Origin: Cliona cf. orientalis
Lineage: Eukaryota > Porifera > Demospongiae > Clionaida > Clionaidae
Assembly: GCA_963930775.1 (NCBI GenBank)
Contig: OZ005694.1
Span: 2,604,001 to 2,668,000 of the forward strand
Direction of reading: 5' to 3'
DNA length: 64,000 nucleotides
The position numbers and the translations under genes are program-made. Within the stretch, counting starts at the first letter, position 1. Every line of letters begins with the position of its first letter. Of the stretch, positions 10,257 to 24,200 are shown in pieces. The notes beneath the pieces were generated by a model that worked only from the letters and a program-made list of their open reading frames with translations, had not been told where the DNA came from and did not search any database.

Positions 10257-10996
10257 TAGCTATAATGAATGCACTTGAATGCAGAACCCTCGCCACTACA
10301 TGCATGCATGAGTCATGTGCAAGTATAGCATCGCTTAGCTACTGTGTGTCACTAAACGAAAATATGGATTTTGTGCGGGTAGGAAATGTGTAGGATAGAG
10401 CAAATTTTCTGTTTATTTCATTCAAGTTAGCAAAAATTCTGTCCTATCCTCCGACAAGTAGCTATGCATAGGAAATGTCATGTTTTGGTGAATACTACAG
10501 AAGGAAATCACAGTTATGGTATAGTGTTTGCTTGTTCAGGGTATTAATACTGAACTACATAATATACCCTGGACCTGAACATGGTTATGGTACTGTTTAA
10601 GTCTCTTCATGATCAGCTACAGAGTCAGTGCATGATCTAGGAGTAGGGGAAAGACACCTGGCTATGGCATTATACAAACTGAAAGCTTCTGTAACAACCT
10701 AAACTGAATTATGGACTTGAGAGCCACTGCCTGTTTACACTGTCAATGCATTGACAACTTACCAGCAAGGCACAGAATTGTAATCAGTCATGTAGCTGAG
10801 GTAAGAGCCATGTAAACACAGACAGGCAACAGCTGCACACTACTACACCCACTGGGCAGGACTTAATATGACCACTTTTCCTTTATCACCTTTACCATTT
10901 AGCATAGGAGGGTTGCGACGGACGGAGAGACTGACGGACGGACGGACGGACAAAAATCGCCAAACAATTACAGTAACCCATCCGTCTACACTTTAC
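10257..10996. repeat. Interspersed repeat, copy 1 of 2
   Basis: Matches 59856-61024 over its whole length (shared blocks TGAATGCACTTGA, AACATGGTTATGGTACTGTT, GATCTAGGAGTAGGGG, GCAACAGCTGCACACTACTAC and a GACGGACGG array). The motif AACCCTC(A/G)CC occurs near one end and inverted near the other, so it may be a transposon. This copy lacks the 588-bp insertion found in the other copy and serves as its empty site. Confidence 0.8.
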
Positions 10997-11267
10997 AGTG
11001 AGGGTTAATTACCGTATACTCTGGTTAATGAGTGCATGCGCTTACACTGTAACAGTGCATGGCATAAAAATGTAAGTCATGATCTAAAAATTTAAAGCCT
11101 TGAAGACAGTTTTAAAATTAATGTGAAAGCAGTGAGGGTTAATTACCGTATACTCTGGTTAATGAGTGGCTGCATGCATGCGCTTAATTACACTGTAACA
11201 GTGCATGGCATAAAAATGTAAGTCATGATCTCAGTAAAGCCTTGAAGACAGTTTTAAATGTGAAAAC
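10997..11267. repeat. Tandem duplication of a ~135-bp unit
   Basis: The unit beginning CAGTGAGGGTTAATTACCG at 10997 is repeated from 11131, both continuing through AACAGTGCATGGCATAAAAA and GCCTTGAAGACAGTTTTAAA. The two units differ by small insertions. It abuts the interspersed repeat and so amplified its end. Confidence 0.85.
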
Positions 11268-11863
11268 AAGTTGAAATCCAAAAGAAAAGAAGATCCAGCA
11301 CCATACTTCACTCCTAGCACTCCACCCCTCACACTTCTTGCAACTTGAAATCGAGAAAATTCGTTCCTCAAAATGGCAACACCAAAAGCAGTAGCTACTT
11401 ATCGATTGCAGTCTTCTTTGGCTATCATAATATTATTAGATCTACCGGTATACGATCAACAGCATTCCTGTAGGATGACGTAGACAAATTGTAATCAAGG
11501 CTGCCATGCACTATAATCACATCTTGTACTTAAAGTGGGTGTTACGTATGCATTGTAAACCCAGACTGCAGCTGTACAACTATACTGTAGCTAGTACTAT
11601 GGTGGCCTGGGTGGAACATACCCTGCCTACATGACCTCAGATTCATTTACTTGCGTATATATTGTCTACTCATCGTCCCGGAACGCGTTTACATGTAGTT
11701 TGACACTCCTATCTAATCTACTCCTGACACAATATATCGCCATAGTTCACAAACGCTATAATATTATATCAGGTACACTCATTCATTTGAACGCATAGTG
11801 GTTATTGCATATCGAGGTCATGCAACTATACCCCCGGTATTATAATATAGTGTATACCGTATA
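11268..11863. other. Non-coding spacer
   Basis: No gene, RNA or delimited repeat seen. AT-rich with short palindromes. Confidence 0.4.
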
Positions 11864-12085
11864 GCCGGAAAATTTGGCGGGGAATTAAATTCGGCGATTT
11901 GGCAGTCTATATTACAACCGCCAAATTAAAAAAGCCGCCAAAATTTCCTACTCGCATATTAATAAGAATTAAGCTTATACGTATGGCGATCCCGTACCGA
12001 ACCGCCAAATTTAAATTCGCCAATATTCTTGCAATAGCGATCTTTGGCTCAACCGCCAAATTTGATTCCCGCCAATATTTCCGGC
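11864..12085. mobile_element. MITE with GCCGGAAA ends and TA target site
   Basis: The left end GCCGGAAAATTTGGCGGG is returned inverted at 12067-12085 (CCCGCCAATATTTCCGGC). TA occurs on both sides (11862-11863 and 12086-12087). Four or more copies of the word (A)CCGCCAAATTT in both orientations fill the 222-bp interior. The open frame across it is an artefact of this repetition. Confidence 0.85.
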
Positions 12086-12222
12086 TACCTTAAGGACAGG
12101 TTTAATTACGAGTACTTAATTTTGCAATTTGGCTACCCCGCACATTTTGCTGGTACTAATAATTGCGGAATTGCAAAAAAATCAACCACGCCCACTAATT
12201 ATACAGTTGATGTTCTTCAATA

Positions 12223-12598
12223 AGGCCCCAATTCCTTGATTACTAGTTTCTCATCAGGTAGTTTCCCAACATACCATGCGGGCGTCGGCTACGCCAGACT
12301 AGGCAAACACTGCTATTGGCACACACAAACAGTAGCTATACTAGTCACAAAAGTGGCATCAAGAGTGTCAGTCATGAAATTAGCATGGTTAGGCAGTACA
12401 CAGATGCTTACCAGAGCCATAGCACCCCCTAGCTCTTCAACAACATATTATTGTAGCTAACTGGTCGGTCACGTGATTGTCCACGCCTTTTATTACGTCA
12501 TTGGAATGCACTAATGAAATAATGGTGATAAATAAATTCTAACTTGAAAAATTGATGCGGGCGGTTGATGAGAAACTAATAATCAACGAATTGGGGCT
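12223..12598. mobile_element. MITE, AGGCC family, copy 1
   Basis: Inverted ends of about 34 bp: left AGGCCCCAATTCCTTGATTA continuing to GTTTCTCATCA; the right arm's reverse complement is nearly identical. TA flanks both sides (12221-12222 and 12599-12600). It shares the end layout AGGCC…AGTTTCTC with the elements at 42526, 54262 and 56233. Confidence 0.85.
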
Positions 12599-12600
12599 TA

Positions 12601-13204
12601 ATCACTCTAATTAGAATGCTCCTGGAAAAAGTAATTAGCATGGCCACATGGCGCATTCTTAGAGCGTGAAAATTAGGATTCTGGCACAAGTGGCCGCGTA
12701 GAGAGGTGCCTTAATTAGATCAGATACGGTTCTAACCTACTTAGATCCCTGCAGGTTTACTATATAATTGTTCCAGGCACTAGATCGAGCTCTGTATGAC
12801 TATGACCTTTAAGAGATCACTATGATAAAGATCACACTCACAATAATTAGTCCATATTATTATGCCATAGCACGTGGATTCATGGAGCTGCCAGTTTGGC
12901 CACACCCATGAGGCAACTTAGAGCATTACTGAGAGCCATTCACTATTTATGAAGTGTGTTAATATTATATTATACGATCATCTTTATAGCTACCTGCGTA
13001 GTATAATAATATCAATACTATATACATGTATATAAATCTGACAGCACCGCGGGTTTGGCACCAGTGGTGTTCATTTTATTTGTACTGAAATGGGGCATAA
13101 ATCTAGCTAGGCTTAGTCTTACAGCTGTTTGGCATGTTACTTATCGATTTTACATAGACTATTCGAAGTTCATGTCCTCATATACCAGCCATTAAGTAAC
13201 AGTT
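12601..13204. other. Non-coding spacer with a fragment of a dispersed repeat
   Basis: The segment about 13031-13073 (ending GGTGTTCATT) resembles the right end of the element nested at 54391-54637. No gene seen. Confidence 0.4.
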
Positions 13205-13793
13205 ATACCTAGGCACTTTAGTTGACAATAATACAAGTATACAAAGATCAATACAGATGCTAAGATTCACATGATATGGGAAACTCTGCCCCCATGCAAC
13301 AAATCATTGTAACTATAATAACTATTATTATATACATGTATTATTGCATGTACTCATACAATATTATTCTTTTTTTTAGTATACTCTGTATATTGCACAC
13401 AGATCATAATTAAGGTATTCCACCCCCTAAATTATAATTAGCAACAAAAATATTGATAATTTCTTACTCTGAAGATATTATAATGTTATACATTTTTTGG
13501 AACACTAAACACGCAGATAAAGGAGGAAAACTGTGCAGGATGATTGATTATGATGAGAATGAACTCCTAAACTGAAAGAGGGTGACATTAAATAATGAAA
13601 GGGGCCAGTGGAAATGACCCACACCAGGCATTGTACAATGTCATGAGAAAAGTAACACAAAAGGTTTATGCACATGTATCAATAATCATCAATTCTACAC
13701 TAACACACACACTCTCGTGTAAACATACAATACAGAAAAAAAACTTGGCTTCAGTGAATTTAGCTAAAAATTGAGATAGCATAGAGATAATTA

Positions 13794-16700
13794 TTAAATG
13801 AATTGTTTTCCGAGCACCATTTTCATGTGCGTGTAGTTGAGGTATGCACTGACATCAATGCTACTGCAGTTAGCCGCAGCCACAGCGAGCACAAGGGGAA
13901 CATCAGACTGATTGATACTGCACAAGAAAGAGAGAGGATTACATCATTGTGAGATTATTAATTTTTATCACTAACATGCTCTAGCAAGTCTGACAAAGAT
14001 ATTCTGAATTTCACAATTTTCATACAGGCATGTTACATAATATTATGCTTACTTGAGAGCACTGATGGATTTTGGGACGATTTCTGCCAAGTCAGCATCC
14101 AAGGGGTTGTCCTGCAATGATTTAGTCAAGAGTTGACTTCTCTCATTTAACTCAAGGAGGCGATCTTCCAAGTAGGAGAGACACTGCACAAAAAATGGGG
14201 ATACCAAAAATTAACAGGTGTGTCATACTACAATGACATGCATGAGTAATACTCAGGTCATGGATTCTATTTAGAGAGCGTTTGCGCAATATACACCCAT
14301 GCAACCCAGGTCAACCTGCTGAATCAGCAAAAACAATACATTATGCGAGACGTACGATAATAAAAACACACATTCCGTGAAAATTATGACCAATTGCAAC
14401 CTAAATTGGATTTTGTTACAAAATTAAGTATAATACTACGACGTACCATGAGGTTTGGATTAAGTTACAGTACATGGTAAGTTCATGCATACTTACAAAT
14501 TCAGGGGGCATCCTCATTTCATACATACTCTTCACAGAGCCAAGCAACTGCTTCACATACTGCGATGGCTTCACCGTTCCTGTGCCAACGATGATGTCAC
14601 TGCATAAGAAAGTGATACATGTAACCACAACGTACAGATATGTGCAGAAACAAGTTCAGAGTCATTTCCGCTCAAGGCAGGAATAGTCCTCTATATTATA
14701 ATAAAAATTATGCTACCATCTCCTACCCTCAGTTGGGATGGGGGGGGGGGGGGGGTCATTATCGAAGTGGCAGCTAAGGCTAGTAAGTATATAACTGACC
14801 TTGTGTGGAGGTTCTTTGTTGCAGACATGATCTTGACAGACCAGTTGTCAGTGCTGGCTATTATTCCAACGCCATAGTCAATGGGCTCATCAATAATCGA
14901 ATGCTGTGTGTGTGTATGTGTATATTATTAGTGTTTATGAGTGAGGGGGAGAGACGTGTTAACAGTAAAAAGTGACAACGCGCGCAGCATGCAGTATGTA
15001 CTGTATTATAGTATAGTGCAGCGGAAAGGTAACAATCTTCTGCAAGAAAACAGTGTGCCTACTACTAGTCAACTACCTTTCTGATTGATCAGATTGAGTT
15101 GGCTGAAGGTACAATCATGAGTTTGGTAAGCTTGGTGCAGCCCATGGGTACCCACAGGTGACATTTACCTTCCATTGGTTTGCACTATAAACTAATTTTC
15201 GTAAGCGTAGATAGACATACCTTGACCATGTTTGAGAGATCGTCTGCTAGCTTGTCGAGGAAGGCATCATTGGCAGGTTCACTAGTGCCATGAAGAATAA
15301 AATCAGGCAGATATGATTGAGAATGCCTGCAGAGAGCAGAGAGAGAGAGAGAGAGAGGGTAAACGCTTATGTTAAAAACATAGCAAACAAAAATAACTTA
15401 TACTTTAGTGAGTACATAATTATACGTGTACCTATACATGTAACTTTCAGTGTAGGGACAGTTTGACTTACCCTGCAAACAGGGAGTGTCCAAAATCTCC
15501 CATTCTGTGTCGGTGAGACGGAGCCATCTCAGAGGTAGACTCATCCAGGCAAAACTCATCAAAGGTAGGTAGCTCAACGTCGGTGAAGTCTTCAAACTGC
15601 TCCAGCATCCTAGGCCGTCCACCGCTGTACATCGAGGCCTCGTACTCTCTCAGCTTCTGTTGCAGGAGGGAGGGACTGTTCTGAAGCAACCGCAGTTGCG
15701 ACGCATTAAGGCTGTTCTCCGGATTAACACTCTCACTGGTGCTGCATTGATCTCTTTGATATAGATGATTCCACTGATTCCTCTGACTGCTGCCTTGAGC
15801 CTTCTGTCTCACACCAAACACGTCGTTGTCGACTTCCGAGTACTCTGAAGTGTTATCAAGATTCGAGAGTTCACTAGCCTGTGAACACACGTCAACGTCT
15901 GCCTGCGATCGATCATCGATACTCTTGGTACAGTGGCCACTGTCTGTCTCGCTGATGACACTCTGGGCGTCTGAAGGTAGAATCAACGTAGGTGCTGCAG
16001 CAACAGCCATTGAAGCTGATGCCTGTGTTCCAGACTTTGAATTTGGAGCACTATCAAAAGATGATACATTTGGACTGCCAAATGTGGGGTGGTATTGTGG
16101 ATTGAAAAATCTGGTAGCCGAGGGGTTAACACCAAAACTATAGCAGGTCTGCTGAGGGGGCACACATGCAGCTGTTTGTGAATCGGGAGGGCATTCGAAA
16201 TCGACAGGACAGTGGGAGGATGTACATCCGGTGTTGTTTCCAAGAGTGCGACTACCAAAGAAGGTAGGAGTAGAAGTGACATGATTATCGTTGGTACTTG
16301 TGATAGTATCAGTAGTCATTTGAGCATCGCATGACTTAGTCTTCCACTTGTTGTCTGCTGTATAGCTGATTGCTTGTGATCGAGGTCTAGTAAGGGTGGA
16401 TGAATTGTGCTGTTGCTTTAGCTGGCTGTCTTCAATGGTGCGAATACCTTTAGCCTTCTTGCCTTTGTTAGCAAAATAAGCTCGTCTTAAATCAGCCTTG
16501 GACATTGTTGAAGAATCAGAGTTTCCAATGCTGTTTGTTGGTGATGGAGTGGCTGATTTGCTCAAAGGGCCGACTGGAGTTGCTGTGTCTGAACTGCACG
16601 TGCTAGTCACAGAGGTGGTCAACTTTGCCTCCAAAGCTTGCTGGTTGGTCAAGGTATAGTCCCCGATGATCACCTGAGGTGCTACTAGTGGCAGTTTAGG

Positions 16701-19700
16701 GTACAAAGACTTGACTCCTTGATTGAGCAAGTTGGTAGTAGGTGAGTTCGTTCGATTCTCTTTGCGTTCCATTTCACACAAGCTCCTGGCTCGGGGCTTG
16801 GTCAATACATCATCAGCACCGTGTGGCTCGGCGCTGCTGCCAGATGGTGTGGGCATGCTCACATCACCAGTGCTACCATACTGAGGCTGACACACCCCAC
16901 CGCCGAGAGAGCTCGGCTCCCTAGCGCTACTAGTGAAAGACGACACACTCATACTCTTCTCGTAGCCGGAATCGATACTCGTGCATGAAGTACGAATGCC
17001 ATTATTCGACTCATAGGTGTCCTTAGGGCTTTGGCTGTAGGGCCCCCTGGATGGTAGCACCCTATTAGAGTGATAGGGAGGGCTCATACTAGGCAGCTGG
17101 GTATTGTGAGGCGACTGGCTGAAATTTGATGCAAGTGAAATGTTGCTTGAGTTTCTTGAAGGTGGGGTATTGGTGACAATCAGTCCCAGATTATTCAGCT
17201 TGTCATCGCTGTAGCGTCTGTGTGGGTCAAACTTGACGAAGCCTTGATTGATGGGGCAGAACCCCATACTTTCTGTTGCTGGGTCAAAAGCACACGATCG
17301 TGGGTCACCAAAGTGACATTTACAGCGAAACTGTCGATATCCAAACGCTTGATCATCCTTTGATGCAACGGGGTGGTCCCTACAATCACATGTGCATAAC
17401 GTGTTGGTTGCCGAGGTAATAGTGGAGTCAGTGGTCATGTGACTTCTATGCTGTTGCTTGGTCGAAACAAGAGGTGAATTTTTTAGCGAACCCGAAGGCA
17501 CTGAAGTAGAATAGGGATACTCTCCAGAGTAATTGAGCGAGTTTGACTTGCTCCTGATCGCCCTACTGCTTGCTGTGTCCGACAGTCTATCATAGCACTC
17601 ACTCTCACTGCTTGCGTGATGTCGATGAAACGAATCGGACGAACTTCCAGTCGTCGAGTGGGGTGTGGTCCTGAAGCTAAAGGGGTGTGGCTTCACAAGA
17701 GGCGTCTCACGATCTGTGCTAGCCGCTGGAGACAAAACACGTTTCTCCTGCTCGCTGACGACAGTGCATGAACTCGCTCTGGACACTGGGAACAGTTCGC
17801 TCTCCTCCAGGGTATACTGGGTGTCATGACAGGACTGGGACTCTGGGTCATGCTGCACTGTCTCGGATGAACCTTGCTTGTGTAAGGAGTCATCTCTGTC
17901 CGCCAACTCCTGGGTCATTGCCTACAATGAAAATATAACTATCAATACAAGCTAGTACAAAAATTTATACATGTATGTGGGTGTTATAAGATTATCACAG
18001 CATATCTATATATAGGATTAACAAGGAATGTTTTATGGCATTTCTCACTTTCACATTTCTTTGATACCGTAAGTCTAGTAGCTTTGATGCTGACACCCAT
18101 ACCACACCCTACAACTATACCACTTGAGCAATGCACTATACCACATGCACCCACACGCAATAATAATATAATACTTTTCAACTATGTCATACCCACACAC
18201 TACAAGCCCTGTGTGTGTAACCACATTAGTGTACGCCAATTGGTATGTGGCAGAGGATAAAAAAGTGAGGGATATACACTGTAAGCACTTGCTGTAACGT
18301 ATTCATTACACTGTACGTGTATATGTAATGAGCACACTGACTAACCTGTATGAATCCAGGTTGTATCTCAGAGCACCTGATGAAGTAGGTCAGAAGATAG
18401 AGCAGTCGACAGACAACAGACAATGACTGGCCAGTGACGACCGTCCGGGCGATCTTCAACGGGTGACTCACAGCACCATACAAATCACTATGGAACAGAG
18501 ACAGATATATTACATATTAGATACCACTGTGCAATACGAATGCATTGTGCATCTACATAGAATGTGTAATCTGCATAATAATAATAGTATTGTGGCTTAC
18601 CCAAGTTGAGCCCAGAGTGGGTTGTAAGGATGAGACTCAGCAAGAACACCCAACTAGAGAGGAAGAAAAAGAATATTAATATATCAACGATACTCTTGAT
18701 GACATCAACATGTACATGTGTATCCAGCTCATATATGCATGCATATGCTTGTAAATACTTCCTCCTAATATTACGCAAATGCTCATGTACATGTAGTTAC
18801 GTCATCAATCACTAATTTGATTATGGTGAATTCAGATAGGGTACAGAACATGCATGTAAGTACATTAATTTGGCATGTAACCAGTTCTCACCGATTTTCC
18901 TGATGCCTTGTGGTGTCTGTCATAGCCCTGTTTTCCAACCGTGTACACCCAGGCTAAGTGATGAGTCAGCACCGCTGTCAGCAGCGACGACAGAAAGCTA
19001 TGTATGTGCATTACAAAAGGGGATGGATGAACTTACTATAACATATAAAGCTACATGCTCACAAATACATGCTGTTTACAAAATACAACATGTACATGTA
19101 CATGTAGTGCTCTAATACAGTTTGGCTGCTAAAAGATCAGTGAAGATATGAATATTTCCAGCTGTTAATGCTAATTCTGTCATCTGTAATGTACAAATTA
19201 TTGCTAAGTCTGTAATGTCACACCAATAATAACATATACACATGTATTATTATGCCATATACACTGTGCAAAGACTTACTACTTTGTGTCCTTTGTCTCA
19301 AGCTCCATGATAGCAGAGCCTAGCTCCTCCATGAACTGCATACACACAGCCCTCTGTCTCTCACGCTCCGTCACCAATGACAACCACACTGGAGACTGCA
19401 GGGGGTGTGGCAAGCAGGAAGAATAATGAGTTATGACAAAGTACTTTGACCATGTATAATGTACTTCTTCAAGCAAGAAGCAAGGGGAAAATACTGTTAA
19501 GCTTCCACTCTCTCTCCATGGGTTGGGAGGAAGGACATATCAGATCCTAAGAATGTCTATACTACACCACATATATATGTATACATACATGTACATGCAC
19601 ACTGTAACCAACCCTCCCCTCTGTACACGTGTATTGTAGAATGTCATGCTCTTACGCATGATGTGCTTGCAGAGTATTAGCTCACCTCAATTCTTGGTGC

Positions 19701-21230
19701 TTCGTATAGAGAAAGGAAGTTGTCCAGGAAAGCCTGATAACTCTGAGTGTATGCAGAAAGTTTCAATTGGTAATGGTCGTCAATACTTGGCACGGGGTCG
19801 TCACGTAACAATGTGCATAATATATACACAGGTGTTAGCATTTTGTACACTGTGCGTGTGCTGTTACCTTGGTGAGCATGCTGGCCATCATGTTTCCCCG
19901 GTAGTGACACGCCTCCTCCACAGCCTCCTTCAGCCGATCAAGGTGGGCATCAATTAGAGTGAAGTGTGAGAAGAGGAAAGCCTGACAGTGTCGGATGTCC
20001 TGAGTACTCAGCTCACTCAGGCAGATGATCACACCAAATGCATACTTCTTCCCTTTACGAGATGTACTCTGAATGGATAAAAAATACAAAATTAATTGTA
20101 CATAAAATTTTATGTATGTACACTTGAGTGCTTATACATGTACATACTACATGTACTATATAATATACATGTAACCTACATGTATGCTGATGCATGCAGT
20201 TATTAACCCATCTCTCAAATACTTACATGTACATGTACATACATGTATTATATTAAGCATTTACATGATATATACCTGATCTAATGGTTTCAGTACTCTT
20301 CTGTAGAGCTCATTCCCATTCTCCAGACTAGTGGACCTTGAACGAAGTATTCTCCTCGTCAAACTGGAGCTGAGGCCGTTAGATCCGTTTAGCTGGTGTG
20401 GGGAGTGTGGGGAGGGAGGGGTCGTTGAGGGAGAGAGGGAGGAGCCAGACGCCCTAGGACGAAGGATCGGCACACTCAGGCTAGACGAACGATGCTTCGA
20501 TGACTCTACGGGAGAAAAAGTACATATATGTACACAAGGAATAAACATACATGTAGGACCATAACAATGATAATCAGTGGGGACATGTATCATAAACATC
20601 CTATAAGAATATGTACATGTACATGTAGCATTAATTTTACAAAAAGTAATTACGGGCTGGTTATAAGCTTGGAATTTCATAACCAATCCTTAACTCAGAG
20701 GGAATTTTGTCAGTGCATACCTAAATGACATTACTTAAAAGCAAACATGAACACACTATATACACACCTAGTAGCAACTCCACTGATATAACATACATGG
20801 AGGAAGTTGCATGCATATGCACATGTATGTATGCATGAGCACCACATGTATGGCAAATGAAGGGGAATTGATTCCCAAAGGTCAGAGGATATCCAATTGT
20901 TACAGTCACATGGTCAGATACTGTTTACAACCAACTGAACCTTCACAAAGAAGTTCACTCTAATTAAACACACTGTCAAAAATAAAGTGAATCACATCTA
21001 ACATGTGATCACAGCATAGCATGGATCAAAGGAAACTACAACACTGCATGTATTATATCAAATTTAATGTTACTTCCTCGAAATAAGTGATAAAAATTTA
21101 ATAACTATCTTCATAGGGGCTATCCTAGGGCACATGTAGCAACTTGAAAGCAGTAGACAATGTCAACTGTACACAGCCTACGTATGCATATATGCATTAC
21201 CATATACACCCACCTACCCACCTACCCACC

Positions 21231-21261
<31 letters not shown>

Positions 21262-24200
21262 GAACGCTGCACTGACACGGCCTTACCTGGTGATGTAGAT
21301 CTGACTTGCTGGAGAGACTTTGTGGCCAGGCTAGATCCATTCCTAACACTGCTACTGCTGCTCTTCTCTGCCGATGAAGCCAAGCTCCCAGCTCCACTGC
21401 CGGTTGGCTCATTCAGGGGACAACTGTCTGAGTTGTAGTCCACTGTCAGGCAGCACTGGGGTACAGCATTGCGAGGATGAGTCGTGAATACCTTAGTCAG
21501 CATTAGCTGATCTGTGGACCTGCGGGGGGAGGGAGAAAGAGAGAGTGACAGAGAGAAGACAACAGTTTGATAATTATGGTATACACGTGTACAAAGATAC
21601 CAAAACAGTGGTCACGCACGTTATAATATTATGCAACGAAAGTGCATGCATCTTTGATATAGAGATAACTTCCTTCAAAGAGCAGGTACACAAACAGCTG
21701 CCCCCAACCAATCAAAGTCTAACAGCTCCTAATAGGATCATTAGCAACACTACCATACATGTATATGTACTTGCGTGTGATAGGCCCCATGTACATGTAT
21801 GCCATTCACATGGACATGGCAAGCAAGGCAGAATGCAAAGAATGTGCAGATGTGTAGCTACTATCACATCAGAGGGCTGTGGCCATTTGCATAGAGAGAG
21901 AGAGACAGAGAGAGGGGGGAGAACAAAGAGATTATCCTGTTAGCAGGAGGCCAGCATCAAAGAGCATGTGACTAGCCCAGCGCTGAGCTCACCCCATATT
22001 AGCATCACATGACACTAAACTCAAACACCTTTTGTGGGATTTCTATACAAACTCTCCTCACATGACAAGTGAGCCAAGGACAAAGAACCTGACCAATACC
22101 TCACATCACCCACTGACCCACCAAGGTGGAAATTTATGCTGTACATATTATGTACACATGTGCAGCAGGGGATGAGGCTATGTCTGTCTCTCTCCTCATG
22201 TGTACCTACTTGCCTAGGATTATCTCGTTAAGCAGTGGGTGGATGATTTAGGAGGGTGTATACATGTGACTACTTCCTTGGTTTAGCTAACAAAAGATCC
22301 CCCACCTTCAAAAGATTTAATGCAGTAGTGCATATGAAAGTATCATTAAATTAGAACATTAAGCCAACCGTTTAATTGCACTTACATATACATGCATGCA
22401 TACAACATTTTTTTTAACAAAGCGCTACACATTTGTATGCTTTTTATCCTTTGACCACAACTGTTATCCTAGCAATGCACAGGTGTTGATATTGCATGAA
22501 CTGCATAGGACACATGTGATGTAGAGTGGTCAATAATTGAAATATTGAATTTGCTCTCGCTGCACACAAAATCGAGCTCAAATCTCATTATCCAGTCGTT
22601 TTTGTTTGTGTGCAGCTCCAGCTACTCTAAACTGGCAGTGTTATGATAACAACTCATCATGTGCCCGCCAGTTTGTGCGTCAAATAACAATGTTATCTGT
22701 TAGCCTGCTATCTGTGATGTGTACTTCATAAACTCAATGCTAGGCACCAAGGAAACTCTAGTTTAATATACACAATACAAGAGAACAGAATCCTTGACTG
22801 GTGCAGTGGTTTTAAATCATCAAAGATAATGTTTTAGAAAATCATAATAAAAAATAAAAGGGTTTTCAAGGGCAGCACTACAACTCTTAGCAAACATAAC
22901 TAGCAGACCGTATTAATTTTAAGTAATGAGAACAGTATCCTAATAACTTCATTTTAGCTGTGTCAGTAGTTTTGGTCAGCTGTACAAAACCCAGTGCTAG
23001 TAATGCCTAGTGCATCAGCCACCGCAGGTGTGAACCAAATCCATCACATGATCATGTACATGCACGCCAATCCTATGATTCCAAGTGTGCATGCTGAGTG
23101 TACTTCAACACGTGCATGCATATAAGCACATGTGAAATTTATACATACTTCCATATAAGGTCATATAGCTAAGCACTCCAATGACATCAAAGTCGGACAT
23201 AATAACGAGCTTATACAATACATATATTATATGCATTGTGCACTTAGCATGTGCGTACCTGATGTAGTGGACTTTCACTGTGTTTCCAACTGTTTTCATA
23301 GGCATAGAGCCAAACATCATCTCACCAAGCAGCTCAGCATCAGTTGACTGTGTGTATGCATGTGAGGAAGAGAGAGAGAGAGGGATGGTGTACGTGTGTG
23401 AGTATGTGAGAGAGAGAGAGACAGTGAAAGAGAGAGCATTAATATAATATTATGTATGTTGTAACAGTTCTCAGCAAGTTAGAAATAGCTCCATAAGCAC
23501 TTTGAAATTCCATCATCCATAACACACATACAGCATCTAACTCACAGGTCTCCTGATGAAGGCAGCTCTCCTCGTCTTAGCAGTGGATGGTGACTTTGTC
23601 CACGACTGAGTCCTACTTGGGGGCATGCTGCTACTGCTGCTGGACACGCTGGACTCCAGTAGCTGTTCCCCACTGCGCATGTCACACAGCGACCGACTGC
23701 ACTGCTCCTGGATACACAACATCAACACGTGCTCGGATTATCTTTATTGTATACATGTAGCTCACATCACATGCTCATGTATAACTACATTTGTGCGTAT
23801 TTGTGTTGCAAAGTCACATGCTTATGTTAAACACAGGTTTGAAACAATCTTGAGACTCCAGGTGCATATTGGGAAGTATTGTCCAGTGGAGTATAGCAAA
23901 ATTTATGTCATACTCATTATTTCGCATCAATTTCAGTAATGGTACTAAGCTACTTTAAATCCTTACTGTGTGTAGCTTTTAACTCAACTGTAAATAGATA
24001 ATCAATTCTTAGGGGAATCAACCCAATGTACAATGTATGTATAATAATACTAACCAAATACAATTTGGTATGTACACACATGTACATGTACGTATAGTGC
24101 AAATATTGCGCCAGTGCATCTAGTTGCAATAATGCTTACCTCGTTATTCTCTGCATTTGACTGTGAGTCAAACAGCTGTTGCTTGACACCCTTGTCATCA

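Noticed and set aside
10920..10955. GACG-unit array as a possible CRISPR or satellite
   Set aside because: Only a short GACGGACGG microsatellite, present in both copies of an interspersed repeat; no spacers.
11899..12093. 64-codon open frame
   Set aside because: Lies inside the 11864-12085 MITE and is produced by its repeated ACCGCCAAATTT words.
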